Source: Cladorhizidae sp. MBARI D1340-BT2 (taxonomy: Eukaryota > Porifera > Demospongiae > Poecilosclerida > Cladorhizidae). From it: a DNA stretch of 64,000 nucleotides. The stretch lies in NCBI GenBank assembly GCA_028752905.1, contig JAQNBH010000005.1, forward strand, positions 2,528,328 to 2,592,327, in the 5' to 3' direction. How positions within the stretch are numbered: position 1 is the first letter of the stretch; every line of letters begins with the position of its first letter. This document shows, one piece after another, positions 13,559-22,415 of this stretch. The position numbers and the translations under genes were made by a program. Below the pieces are notes generated by a model. That model was not told the origin of the DNA, ran no database searches, and saw only the letters and a program-made list of their open reading frames with translations.

Positions 13559-13834
13559 ATGGCTTCTAGACTAAATTGGACGATGTTTTGGCAATGCTGG
13601 ATGACGACGAATTCGGTCGTCTGAGGATGAAAGCAGTGATGAGGAAGGAGAAGGGATATTTGCCTACCACGGAGAACAGACTAGAGATCCTGAAGAGCTA
13701 GCAACTCTGAATGACATCGTAGATTCAGAACCTTTTTTGGCCAGTCCAGAGATAGTAGCGCTGATTTGCGTAGGGATCCAGGTCTTGAGACTGACGATGG
13801 TGAAGAACAGGAACAAGATGTCCCAGGAAAATAA
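13559..13834 (+). pseudogene. Frameshifted N-terminal fragment of a piggyBac-type transposase
   Basis: From an ATG at 13,559 the plus strand encodes pieces of a very acidic protein in three successive frames. First comes a short start segment, then a piece containing LDDVLAMLDDDEFG (13,576-13,617). A serine/acid-rich piece containing SSEDESSDEEGEG follows (from 13,617), and last a piece containing LETDDGEEQEQD that ends at TAA (13,832-13,834). At least three frame changes are needed to read through. PiggyBac-family transposases commonly begin with such Asp/Glu/Ser-rich tails; the catalytic DDD core and the C-terminal cysteine-rich domain are absent here. The position just inside a TTAA-flanked element supports the assignment. 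It is a broken relic and cannot encode a working transposase. The acidic composition alone would not be diagnostic, so family assignment rests on context. Confidence 0.55.
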
Positions 13835-14124
13835 ATAGCCATACATGTAAGATCCTTTAGCATTACTGCTTTTTTTCTGACTTGTATAAAAAATAGCATT
13901 TACCTGGGTACTTCGCGGGTACTAGCTATCCATCTATATAGCTATAATAATATAAAGCTAGTAGGTAGTTAGTTAGCTATGGTTTCTAATTATCTGCCCT
14001 AGTAAAATACGACACTGTCATTTTATTATATTTACATCAAGTGTAATCTCCAGTTATCTGTCTATATTCTGCCTAAAAATACAATCAAAACAAACAATCA
14101 AATGTTGTAATGATATTCATCGTA

Positions 14125-14160
14125 TGTGGTCAGTTGCTAGGCAACCTACAGTTGACCACA
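14125..14160. repeat. Nested inverted repeat with an RFX X-box-like core
   Basis: Outer arms TGTGGTCA (14,125-14,132) and TGACCACA (14,153-14,160) are perfect reverse complements. Inside lies GTTGCTAGGCAAC (14,133-14,145), itself nearly palindromic and close to the GTTGCC..GGCAAC half-sites bound by RFX factors. A related GTTGCTAGG recurs at 14,197, overlapping the perfect palindrome CAACCATGGTTG (14,189-14,200). These sit in the right half of the piggyBac-like element, where subterminal inverted repeats are common. A regulatory role is not shown. Confidence 0.55.
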
Positions 14161-14301
14161 ATGTTTGTCAACACCAATGCTATAACATCAACCATGGTTG
14201 CTAGGGACATTTGTGCACTCCTGGTTGAATATAAAATATTATGTAAAATAACGTCACTATTTTTAAAAAGTGCTGTGTAAATCCAGCGGTGGAAGGGTTA
14301 A

Positions 14302-14400
14302 TAGGAGTGGTTCATATCTGCTCGTTGGTTAGCTGCTAATTTGGCTTGCCACATGGAACAACAACAGGTTTTATTGGAAGAATTTGAAGAAAGGAAACAA
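14302..14400. other. Short unique spacer, no gene supported
   Basis: This is about 100 bp between the transposon end and the next repeat array. A small open stretch on the plus strand (14,305-14,412) includes MEQQQVLLEEFEERKQ followed by GTACCC. It is too short and isolated to call an exon. Confidence 0.5.
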
Positions 14401-14821
14401 GTACCCACGTAGACCACAACTTAGATGACCCTTTACCACATCCAATAAACAAGTGCGTACCAATGTAGACCACAACTTAGATGACCCTTTACTTACCACA
14501 TCCAATAAACAAGTGTACACCCATGTAGACCACAACTAGTTAGGTGACCCTTTACCATATCCAATAAGCAAGTGTGTACCCAGTGTAGACCACAACTAGT
14601 TAGGTGACCCTTTACCACATCCAATAAACAAGTGTGTACCCATGTAGACCACAACTTAGATGCCCCTTTACCATATCCAATAAACAAGTGTGTACCCATG
14701 TAGACCACAACTAGTTTGGTGACCCTTTACCATTATCCAATAAGCAAGTGTGTACCCATGTAGACCACAACTAGTTAGATGACCCTTTACCTTTATCCCT
14801 TTACCATTATCCAATAAAACC
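14401..14821. repeat. Short array of seven 56-60 bp monomers carrying AATAAA
   Basis: Seven head-to-tail monomers share GTAGACCACAACT, GACCCTTTACCA and TCCAATAAACAAGTG. Lengths vary because some read CTTAG and others CTAGTTAG or CTAGTTTG, and the last monomer has an internal partial repeat of CCTTTACC. The plus-strand hexamer AATAAA is intact in five monomers (14,444; 14,504; 14,623; 14,679; 14,813) and AATAAG in two. It is unrelated by eye to the 55- and 57-bp satellites. Confidence 0.92.
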
Positions 14822-14865
14822 TTTTTGTTGTGTTGTTTTTGTTGTGTTGTTGTTTGTTTTTGTAG
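14819..14865. repeat. GT/T-rich low-complexity tract
   Basis: A run of TTTTTGTTGTG-type sequence directly follows the last AATAAA hexamer. On the plus strand it has the composition of a GU-rich downstream polyadenylation element; equally it may be simple slippage DNA. Confidence 0.8.
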
Positions 14866-15011
14866 AAATTTTGGCTCCACCCACCTCAAGATCTGCCCAC
14901 CTCAAGAATACATAGATATGGAGCTCGTAATCATACTGAGAATCTAAACAGCTGCAGCCGATGTCAGCTACTTCTCTGTCAAGTCAGGCCATCAAAGACT
15001 GCAATTATGAC
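14866..15011. other. Unique spacer before the 30-bp minisatellite
   Basis: About 145 bp with one small direct repeat (CCACCTCAAGA near 14,880 and 14,896). All three minus-strand frames contain early stops downstream of a possible acceptor, so no exon is supported. Confidence 0.55.
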
Positions 15012-16081
15012 AGATGATGTGCACGTGCTCCATGAGATGGCAGGTGATGTGCACGTGCTCCATGAGATGGCAGGTGATGTGCATGTGCTCCATGAGATGG
15101 CACGTGATGTGCACATGCTCCATGAGATGGCAGATGATGTGCACATTCTCCATGAGATGGCAGGTGATGTGCATGTGCTCCATGAGATGGCAGGTGATGT
15201 GCACATGCTCCATGAGATGGCAGGTGATGTGCACATGCTCCATGAGATGGCAGGTGATGTGCATGTGCTCTATGAGATGGCAGGTGATGTGCACATGCTC
15301 CATGAGATGGCAGGTGAAGTGCATGTGCTCCATGAGATGGCAGGTAATGTGCACATGCTCCATGAGATGGCAGGTGATGTGCATGTGCTCTATGAGATGG
15401 CAGGTGATGTGCATGTGCTCCATGAGATGGCAGGTGATGTGCACATGCTCCATGAGATGGCAGGTGATGTGCATGTGCTCCATGAGATGGCAGGTGATGT
15501 GCACATGCTCCATGAGATGGCAGGGGGTGTGCACGTGCTCCATGAGATGGCAGGTGATGTGCACATGCTCCATGAGATGGCAGGTGATGTGCACATGCTC
15601 CATGAGATGGCAGGTGATGTGCACATGCTCCATGAGATGGCAGGTGATGTGCATGTGCTCCATGAGATGGCAGGTGATGTGCATGTGCTCCATGAGATGG
15701 CAGGTGATGTGCACATGCCCCATGAGATGGCAGATGATGTGCACATGCTCCATGAGATGGCAGGTGAAGTGCATGTGCTCCATGAGATGGCAGGTAATGT
15801 GCACATGCTCCATGAGATGGCAGGTGATGTGCACATGCCCCATGAGATGGCAGGTGATGTTCACATGCTCCATGAGATGGCAGGTGATGTTCACATGCTC
15901 CATGCGATGGCAGGTGATGTGCACATGCTCCATGAGATGGCAGGTGATGTGCACATGCTCCATGAGATGGCAGGTGATGTGCATGTGCTCCATGAGATGG
16001 CAGGTGATGTGCACATGCTCTATGAGATGGCAGGTGATGTGCACATGCTCCATGAGATGGCAGGTGATGTGCATGTGCTCT
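15012..16081. repeat. 30-bp minisatellite, 36 copies with no indels
   Basis: The monomer contains GATGTGCACATGCTCC followed by ATGAGATGGCAGGT. I count 36 copies with exactly 30-bp spacing and no insertion or deletion. Because 30 is a multiple of three and the monomer lacks stops, both strands hold open frames of about 360 codons, for instance a plus-strand DVHMLHEMAG decapeptide repeat from 15,007 to the TAA at 16,081. I do not call this a gene: no start context, flanking exon or synonymous bias supports it. The main variable site is an E-box hexamer: CACATG in 20 copies, CATGTG in 12, CACGTG in 3 and CACATT in 1. That pattern is what CpG deamination of an ancestral CACGTG gives, with the amino-acid-changing class more common than the silent one. 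Confidence 0.96.
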
Positions 16082-16092
16082 AAGTAGAATGT

Positions 16093-16122
16093 GGGGGGGG
16101 GGGGGGGTGGCGGTGGGGGTGG
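16093..16122 (+). repeat. 15-G homopolymer and G-rich tract
   Basis: Fifteen consecutive G (16,093-16,107) are followed by GG, GG, GGGGG and GG separated by single T or C. The plus strand has enough G-runs to form a G-quadruplex. The exact homopolymer length is prone to sequencing error. Confidence 0.85.
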
Positions 16123-16159
16123 CTCATGGCAACATATGTAGTTGGTGCACTTCAGCCTG

Positions 16160-16546
16160 ACAGGATGACACTCCAGTTAGAGCAGGATGACACTCCAGCT
16201 GAAGCAAGATGACGCTCCAGCTTGAGCAGGATGGCACTCCAGCTAGAGCAGGATGACACTCCAGCTTGAGCAGGATGACACTCCAGCTGGAGCGGGATGA
16301 CACTCCAGCTGGAACAGGATGACACTCCTGGAGTGAGATGACACTCCAGCTTAAGCAGGATGACACTCCAGCTAGAGCAGGATGACACTCCAGCTTGAGC
16401 AGAATGACACTCCAGCTGGAGCAGGATGATGCTCCAGCTAGAGCAGGATGACACTCCTGGAGTGGGATGACACTCCAGCTTAAGCAGGATGACACTCCAG
16501 CTAGAGCAGGATAACACTCCAGCTTGAGCAGGATGACACTCCAGCT
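16160..16546. repeat. 22-bp minisatellite (about 17 monomers, some 19 bp)
   Basis: Monomers follow GCAGGATGACACTCCAGCTT with variants at the join (CTTGA, CTAGA, CTGGA, CTTAA). Two 19-bp monomers containing CTGGAGTG (16,329 and 16,458) mark a higher-order repeat of 129 bp, which equals five 22-mers plus one 19-mer. Perfect palindromes CTCCAGCTGGAG occur at 16,281-16,292 and 16,410-16,421. The open frames on the minus strand are by-products and end where the array ends. Confidence 0.93.
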
Positions 16547-16810
16547 AGGCCGCAGCAAGTAGGCCACAAGGCTGACCACAAAACCTCATTAAGCTACAGA
16601 AAGGGCAAGTGATCTGTCTACAACATATCACACCATCAGCTCACAGTCATCATTCTAAACACAAACCTGCTGACAGCAAACACGAAGCAACTTGAATCAA
16701 AAGAACTTCCCTACTTCCTATCCTGCTGGCGAGATATTTAATCAGCAGAGTCCAGTAGATCTGCATGTGCACATGTACCAACATTCCTACACATATCAAT
16801 GAATACTCAC
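16547..16810 (-). other. Unique intronic sequence downstream of the Sfi1-type exon
   Basis: Read on the minus strand this begins with the donor GTGAGTATTC (16,810-16,801) and continues into unremarkable sequence until the 22-bp array. I looked for a further exon and saw none with both splice sites and Sfi1-like tryptophan spacing. Confidence 0.55.
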
Positions 16811-17005
16811 AGTGATCCACTGTCGGACAGCTAGCGTCACCAGTGCATGTCTGTGTCTGTGCATGGCCTGGGCATATCTCTCGGCCTTCCTCCGCTTCTC
16901 CTTGGTGTAGGCCAACCATGCTGCAAACACCTTCTGTTCCAGCACATGACTCCATTGCCACAGAGACACCACACACTTCTGTTCTTCCCGCAGTCTGTGC
17001 ATCAA
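16811..17005 (-). CDS. Internal exon of an SFI1-like centrin-binding repeat protein (partial)
   Basis: A 195-nt, phase-0 exon (65 codons) on the minus strand. It is preceded by a pyrimidine-leaning tract ending TTTGCAG (acceptor AG at 17,007-17,006) and followed by the donor GTGAGTATTC. The peptide is basic, helical-looking and tryptophan-spaced, with W at residues 16, 18, 30 and 63. Residues 47-63 (AMHRHRHALVTLAVRQW) fit the published Sfi1 consensus A-x7-LL-x3-F/L-x2-W with V in two hydrophobic positions, and KVFAAW (25-30) fits the end of a preceding repeat. Sfi1 repeats form a long helix that binds one centrin per repeat at centrosomes and spindle pole bodies. No other exon of the gene is visible: the acceptor-side intron contains the 57-bp satellite and the donor-side intron the 22- and 30-bp arrays. 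Another repeat-helix centrosomal or ciliary protein is possible, and it could be a stranded exon of a dead copy. Confidence 0.6.
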
Positions 17006-17061
17006 CTGCAAACCATAAAGGTCACGCTGGTCATGTGACTGCCAGTTAAATAGTCAGTGGT
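17006..17061 (-). promoter_or_regulatory. 3' splice acceptor region of the Sfi1-type exon
   Basis: On the minus strand the 56 bases between the satellite and the exon contain ACTGACTATTTAAC, a plausible branch-point region, and GACCTTTATGGTTTGCAG, the acceptor. Only this short stretch separates the exon from the 57-bp array. Assignment is by motif only. Confidence 0.5.
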
Positions 17062-20018
17062 GTCTTCTAGAAACAGCATTGTGTCGGTCTGGGATGCAAT
17101 ACCTGAGGCCTCCACTTGGAGTACTAGAAACAGCATTGTGCAGGTCTGATATGCAATACCTGAGGCCTCCACTTGGAGTACTAGAAACAGCATTGTGTAG
17201 GTCTGATATGCAATACCTGAGGCCTCCACTAGGAGTACTAGAAACAGCATTGTGTAGGTCTGATATGCAATACCTGTAGCCTCCACTAGGAGTACTAGAA
17301 ACAGCATTGTGCAGGTCTGATATGCAATACCTGAGGCCTCCACTAGGAGTACTAGAAACAGCATTGTGCAGGTCTGATATGCAATACCTGAGGCCTCCAC
17401 TTGGAGTACTAGAAACAGCATTGTGCAGGTCTGATATGCAATACCTGTAGCCTCCACTTGGAGTACTAGAAACAGCATTGTGAAGGTCTGATATGCAATA
17501 CCTGAGGCCTCCACTTGGAGTACTAGAAACAGCATTGTGCAGGTCTGATATGCAATACCTGAGGCCTCCACTTGGAGTACTAGAAACAGCATTGTGTAGG
17601 TCTGGTAGGCAATACCTGTAGCCTCCACTTGGAGTACTAGAAACAGCATTGTGCAGGTCTGATATGCAATACCTGAGGCCTCCACTTGGAGTACTAGAAA
17701 CAGCATTGTGCAGGTCTGATATGCAATACCTGTAGCCTCCACTTGGAGTACTAGAAACAGCATTGTGCAGGTCTGATATGCAATACCTGTAGCCTCCACT
17801 TGGAGTACTAGAAACAGCATTGTGCAGGTCTGATATGCAATACCTGAGGCCTCCACTTGGAGTACTAGAAACAGCATTGTGCAGATCTGATATGCAATAC
17901 CTGTAGCCTCCACTTGGAGTACTAGAAACAGCATTGTGTAGGTCTGATATGCAATACCTGTAGCCTCCACTTGGAGTACTAGAAACAGCATTGTGCAGGT
18001 CTGATATGCAATACCTGTAGCCTCCACTAGGAGTACTAGAAACAGCATTGTGCAGGTCTGGTAGGCAATACCTGTAGCCTCCACTTGGAGTACTAGAAAC
18101 AGCATTGTGGAGGTCTGGTAGGCAATACCTGTAGCCTCCACTTGGAGTACTAGAAACAGCATTGTGCAGGTCTGATATGCAATACCTGTAGCCTCCACTT
18201 GGAGTACTAGAAACAGCATTGTGCAGGTCTGATATGCAATACCTGAGGCCTCCACTTGGAGTACTAGAAACAGCATTGTGCAGGTCTGATATGCAATACC
18301 TGTAGCCTCCACTTGGAGCACTAGAAACAGCATTGTGCAGGTCTGATATGCAATACCTGTAGCCTCCACTTGGAGTACTAGAAACAGCATTGTGTGGGTC
18401 TGATATGTAATACCTGTAGCCTCCACTTGGAGTACTAGAAACAGCATTGTGTAGGTCTGATATGTAATACCTGAGGCCTCCACTTGGAGTACTAGAAACA
18501 GCATTGTGTAGGTCTGATATGTAATACCTGAGGCCTCCACTTGGAGTACTAGAAACAGCATTGTGCAGGTCTGATATGCAATACCTGTAGCCTCCACTTG
18601 GAGTACTAGAAACAGCATTGTGAAGGTCTGATATGCAATACCTGAGACCTCCACTTGGAGTACTAGAAACAGCATTGTGCAGGTCTGATATGCAATACCT
18701 GAGGCCTCCACTTGGAGTACCAGAAACAGCATTGTGGAGGTCTGGTATGCAATACCTGTAGCCTCCACTTGGAGTACTAGAAACAGCATTGTGCAGGTCT
18801 GATATGCAATACCTGTAGCCTCCACTTGGGGTACTAGAAACAGCATTGTGCAGGTCTGATATGCAATACCTGTAGCCTCCACTTGGAGTACTAGAAACAG
18901 CATTGTGCAGGTCTGATATGCAATACCTGTAGCCTCCACTAGGAGTAATAGAAACAGCATTGTGCAGGTCTGATATGCAATACCTGAGGCCTCCACTTGG
19001 AGTACTAGAAACAGCATTGTGCAGGTCTGATATGCAATACCTGTAGCCTCCACTTGGAGCACTAGAAACAGCATTGTGGAGGTCTGGTATGCAATACCTG
19101 TAGCCTCCAATTGGAGTACTAGAAACAGCATTGTGCAGGTCTGATATGCAATACCTGTAGCCTCCACTAGGAGTACTAGAAACAGCATTGTACAGGTCTG
19201 ATATGCAATACCTGAGGCCTCCACTTGGAGTACTAGAAACAGCATTGTGAAGGTCTGATATGCAATACCTGAGGCCTCCACTTGGAGTACTAGAAACAGC
19301 ATTGTGCAGGTCTGATATGCAATACCTGAGGCCTCCACTTGGAGTACTAGAAACAGCATTGTGCAGGTCTGATATGCAATACCTGTAGCCTCCACTTGGA
19401 GTACTAGAAACAGCATTGTGCAGGTCTGATATGCAATACCTGTAGCCTCCACTTGGAGTACTAGAAACAGCATTGTGCAGGTCTGATATGCAATACCTGT
19501 AGCCTCCACTAGGAGTACTAGAAACAGAATTGTGGAGGTCTGATATGCAATACCTGAGGCCTCCATTGTGCAGGTCTGATATGCAATACCTGAAGCCTCC
19601 ACTTGGAGCACTAGAAACAGCATTGTGCAGGTCTGATATGCAATACCTGAGGCCTCCACTAGGAGTACTACAAACAGCATTGTTCAGGTCTGATATGCAA
19701 TACCTGAGGCCTCCACTTGGAGTACTAGAAACAGCATTGTGCAGGTCTGATATGCAATACCTGTAGCCTCCACTTGGAGTACTAGAAACAGCATTGTGCA
19801 GGTCTGATATGCAATACCTGTAGCCTCCACTTGGAGTATTAGAAACAGCATTGTGCAGGTCTGATATGCAATACCTGAGGCCTCCACTTGGAGTACTAGA
19901 AACAGCATTGTGCAGGTCTGATATGCAATACCTGTAGCCTCCACTTGGAGTACTAGAAACAGCATTGTGCAGGTCTGATATGCAATACCTGTAGCCTCCA
20001 CTAGGAGTACTAGAAACA

Positions 20019-20930
20019 GAATTGTGGAGTTCTGATATGTAATACCTGAGGCCTCCACTTGGAGTACTAGAAACAGCATTGTGCAGGTCTGATATGCAAT
20101 ACCTGTAGCCTCCACTAGGAGTACTAGAAACAGCATTGTGGAGGTCTGATATGCAATACCTGTAGCCTCCACTTGGAGCACTAGAAACAGCATTGTGCAG
20201 GTCTGATATGCAATACCTGTAGCCTCCACTTGGAGTACTAGAAACAGCATTGTGCAGGTCTGATATGCAATACCTGTAGCCTCCACTTGGAGTACTAGAA
20301 ACAGCATTGTGCAGGTCTGATATGCAATACCTGTAGCCTCCACTTGGAGTACTAGAAACAGCATTGTGTAGGTCTGATATGCAATACCTGTAGCCTCCAC
20401 TTGGAGTACTAGAAACAGCATTGTGCAGGTCTGATATGCAATACCTGTAGCCTCCACTAGGAGTACTAGAAACAGAATTGTGGAGTTCTGATATGTAATA
20501 CCTGAGGCCTCCACTTGGAGTACTAGAAACAGCATTGTGCAGGTCTGATATGCAATACCTGTAGCCTCCACTAGGAGTACTAGAAACAGCATTGTGGAGG
20601 TCTGATATGCAATACCTGTAGCCTCCACTTGGAGCACTAGAAACAGCATTGTGCAGGTCTGATATGCAATACCTGTAGCCTCCACTTGGAGTACTAGAAA
20701 CAGCATTGTGCAGGTCTGATATGCAATACCTGTAGCCTCCACTTGGAGTACTAGAAACAGCATTGTGCAGGTCTGATATGCAATACCTGTAGCCTCCACT
20801 TGGAGTACTAGAAACAGAATTGTGTAGGTCTGATATGCAATACCTGTAGCCTCCACTTGGAGTACTAGAAACAGCATTGTGCAGGTCTGATATGCAATAC
20901 CTGAGGCCTCCACTTGGAGTACTAGAAACA
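20019..20930. repeat. 456-bp (8-monomer) tandem duplication in the 57-bp array
   Basis: A private monomer reading GAATTGTGGAGTTCTGATAT occurs at 20,019 and 20,475, exactly 8 x 57 apart, with the same class order on either side. Near the end of the second copy a GAATTGTGTAGG variant replaces the expected sequence. Confidence 0.8.
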
Positions 20931-22415
20931 GCATTGTGCAGGTCTGATATGCAATACCTGTAGCCTCTACTTGGAGTACTAGAAACAGAATTGTGCAGGT
21001 CTGTTATGCAATACCTGAGGCCTCCACTTGGAGTACTAGAAACAGCATTATGCAGGTCTGATATGCAATACCTGAGGCCTCCACTTGGATTACTAGAAAC
21101 AGCATTGTGCAGGTCTGATATGCAATACCTGAGGCCTTCACTTGGAGTACTAGAAACAGCATTGTGCAGGTCTGATATGCAATACCTGTAGCCTCCACTT
21201 GGAGCACTAGAAACAGCATTGTGGAGGTCTGGTATGCAATACCTGTAGCCTCCAATTGGAGTACTAGAAACAGCATTGTGCAGGTCTGATATGCAATACC
21301 TGTAGCCTCCACTTGGAGTACTAGAAACAGCATTGTGAGGGTCTGATATGCAATACCTGTAGCCTCCACTTGGAGTACTAGAAACAGCATTGTGCAGGTC
21401 TGATATGCAATACCTGTAGCCTCCACTTGGAGTACTAGAAACAGCATTGTGCAGGTCTGATATGCAATACCTGTAGCCTCCACTAGGAGTACTAGAAACA
21501 GCATTGTGCAGGTCTGATATGCAATACCTGTAGCCTCCACTTGGAGTACTAGAAACAGCATTGTGGAGGTCTGATATGCAATACCTGTAGCCTCCACTTG
21601 GAGTACTAGAAACAGCATTGTGCAGGTCTGATATGCAATACCTGAGGCCTCCACTTTGAGTACTAGAAACAGCATTGTGCAGGTCTGATATGCAATACCT
21701 GAGGCCTCCACTTGGAGTACTAGAAACAGCATTGTGCAGGTCTGATATGCAATACCTGTAGCCTCCACTTGGAGTACTAGAAACAGCATTGTGCAGGTCT
21801 GATATGCAATACCTGTAGCCTCCACTTGGAGTACTAGAAACAGCATTGTGCAGGTCTGATATGCAATACCTGAGGCCTCCACTTGGAGTACTAGAAACAG
21901 CATTGTGCAGGTCTGATATGCAATACCTGAGGCCTCCACTTGGAGTACTAGAAACAGCATTGTGCAGGTCTGATATGCAATACCTGTAGCCTCCACTTGG
22001 AGTACTAGAAACAGCATTGTGCAGGTCTGATATGCAATACCTGTAGCCTCCACTTGGAGTACTAGAAACAGCATTGTGGAGGTCTGATATGCAATACCTG
22101 TAGCCTCCACTTGGAGTACTAGAAACAGCATTGTGCAGGTCTGATATGCAATACCTGAGGCCTCCACTTTGAGTACTAGAAACAGCATTGTGCAGGTCTG
22201 ATATGCAATACCTGAGGCCTCCACTTGGAGTACTAGAAACAGCATTGTGCAGGTCTGATATGCAATACCTGTAGCCTCCACTTGGAGTACTAGAAACAGC
22301 ATTGTGCAGGTCTGATATGCAATACCTGTAGCCTCCACTTGGAGTACTAGAAACAGCATTGTGCAGGTCTGATATGCAATACCTGTAGCCTCCACTTGGA
22401 GTACTAGAAACAGCA

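Larger units (their letters stand above)
13348..14301 (+). mobile_element. Decayed, internally deleted piggyBac-like DNA transposon
   Basis: The element is bounded by TTAA on both sides (13,348-13,351 and 14,298-14,301), the target-site duplication that defines the piggyBac superfamily. Its ends are imperfect terminal inverted repeats: the left end reads CCGTCTCACCGCC (13,352-13,364), and the right end read on the minus strand is CCCTTCCACCGCT, with 9 of 13 matching and most differences being C/T changes. The body is about 946 bp, far shorter than an autonomous piggyBac (usually around 2.5 kb with a transposase near 600 residues). It holds only a broken acidic N-terminal coding remnant starting about 210 bp from the left end, then AT-rich sequence and a long inverted repeat. 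I infer a non-autonomous deletion derivative. The direction given follows the transposase remnant. Chance TTAA placement is the main alternative, but the paired ends plus the remnant argue against it. Confidence 0.72.

Noticed and set aside
13316..13899. Small minus-strand frames across the piggyBac-like element
   Set aside because: They lie opposite the acidic transposase remnant and show no recognisable domain.
14305..14412. Possible plus-strand exon MEQQQVLLEEFEERKQ followed by GTACCC
   Set aside because: Only about 35 codons, no convincing acceptor, weak donor, and the frame runs into the repeat array. Charged low-complexity sequence can arise by chance.
14866..15011. Possible minus-strand exon after ATAATTGCAG
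   Set aside because: All three frames stop within a few codons of the putative acceptor.
16124..16579. Minus-strand frames of 121 and 151 codons over the 22-bp array
   Set aside because: They are confined to the minisatellite and mix Ser/Leu/Trp/Cys repeats from different frames; no splice sites or domain.
16650..17049. Overlapping frames in the exon region (16,650-16,976 minus; 16,843-17,049 plus)
   Set aside because: They overlap the Sfi1-type exon in other frames or on the other strand, with no family resemblance and no splice support.
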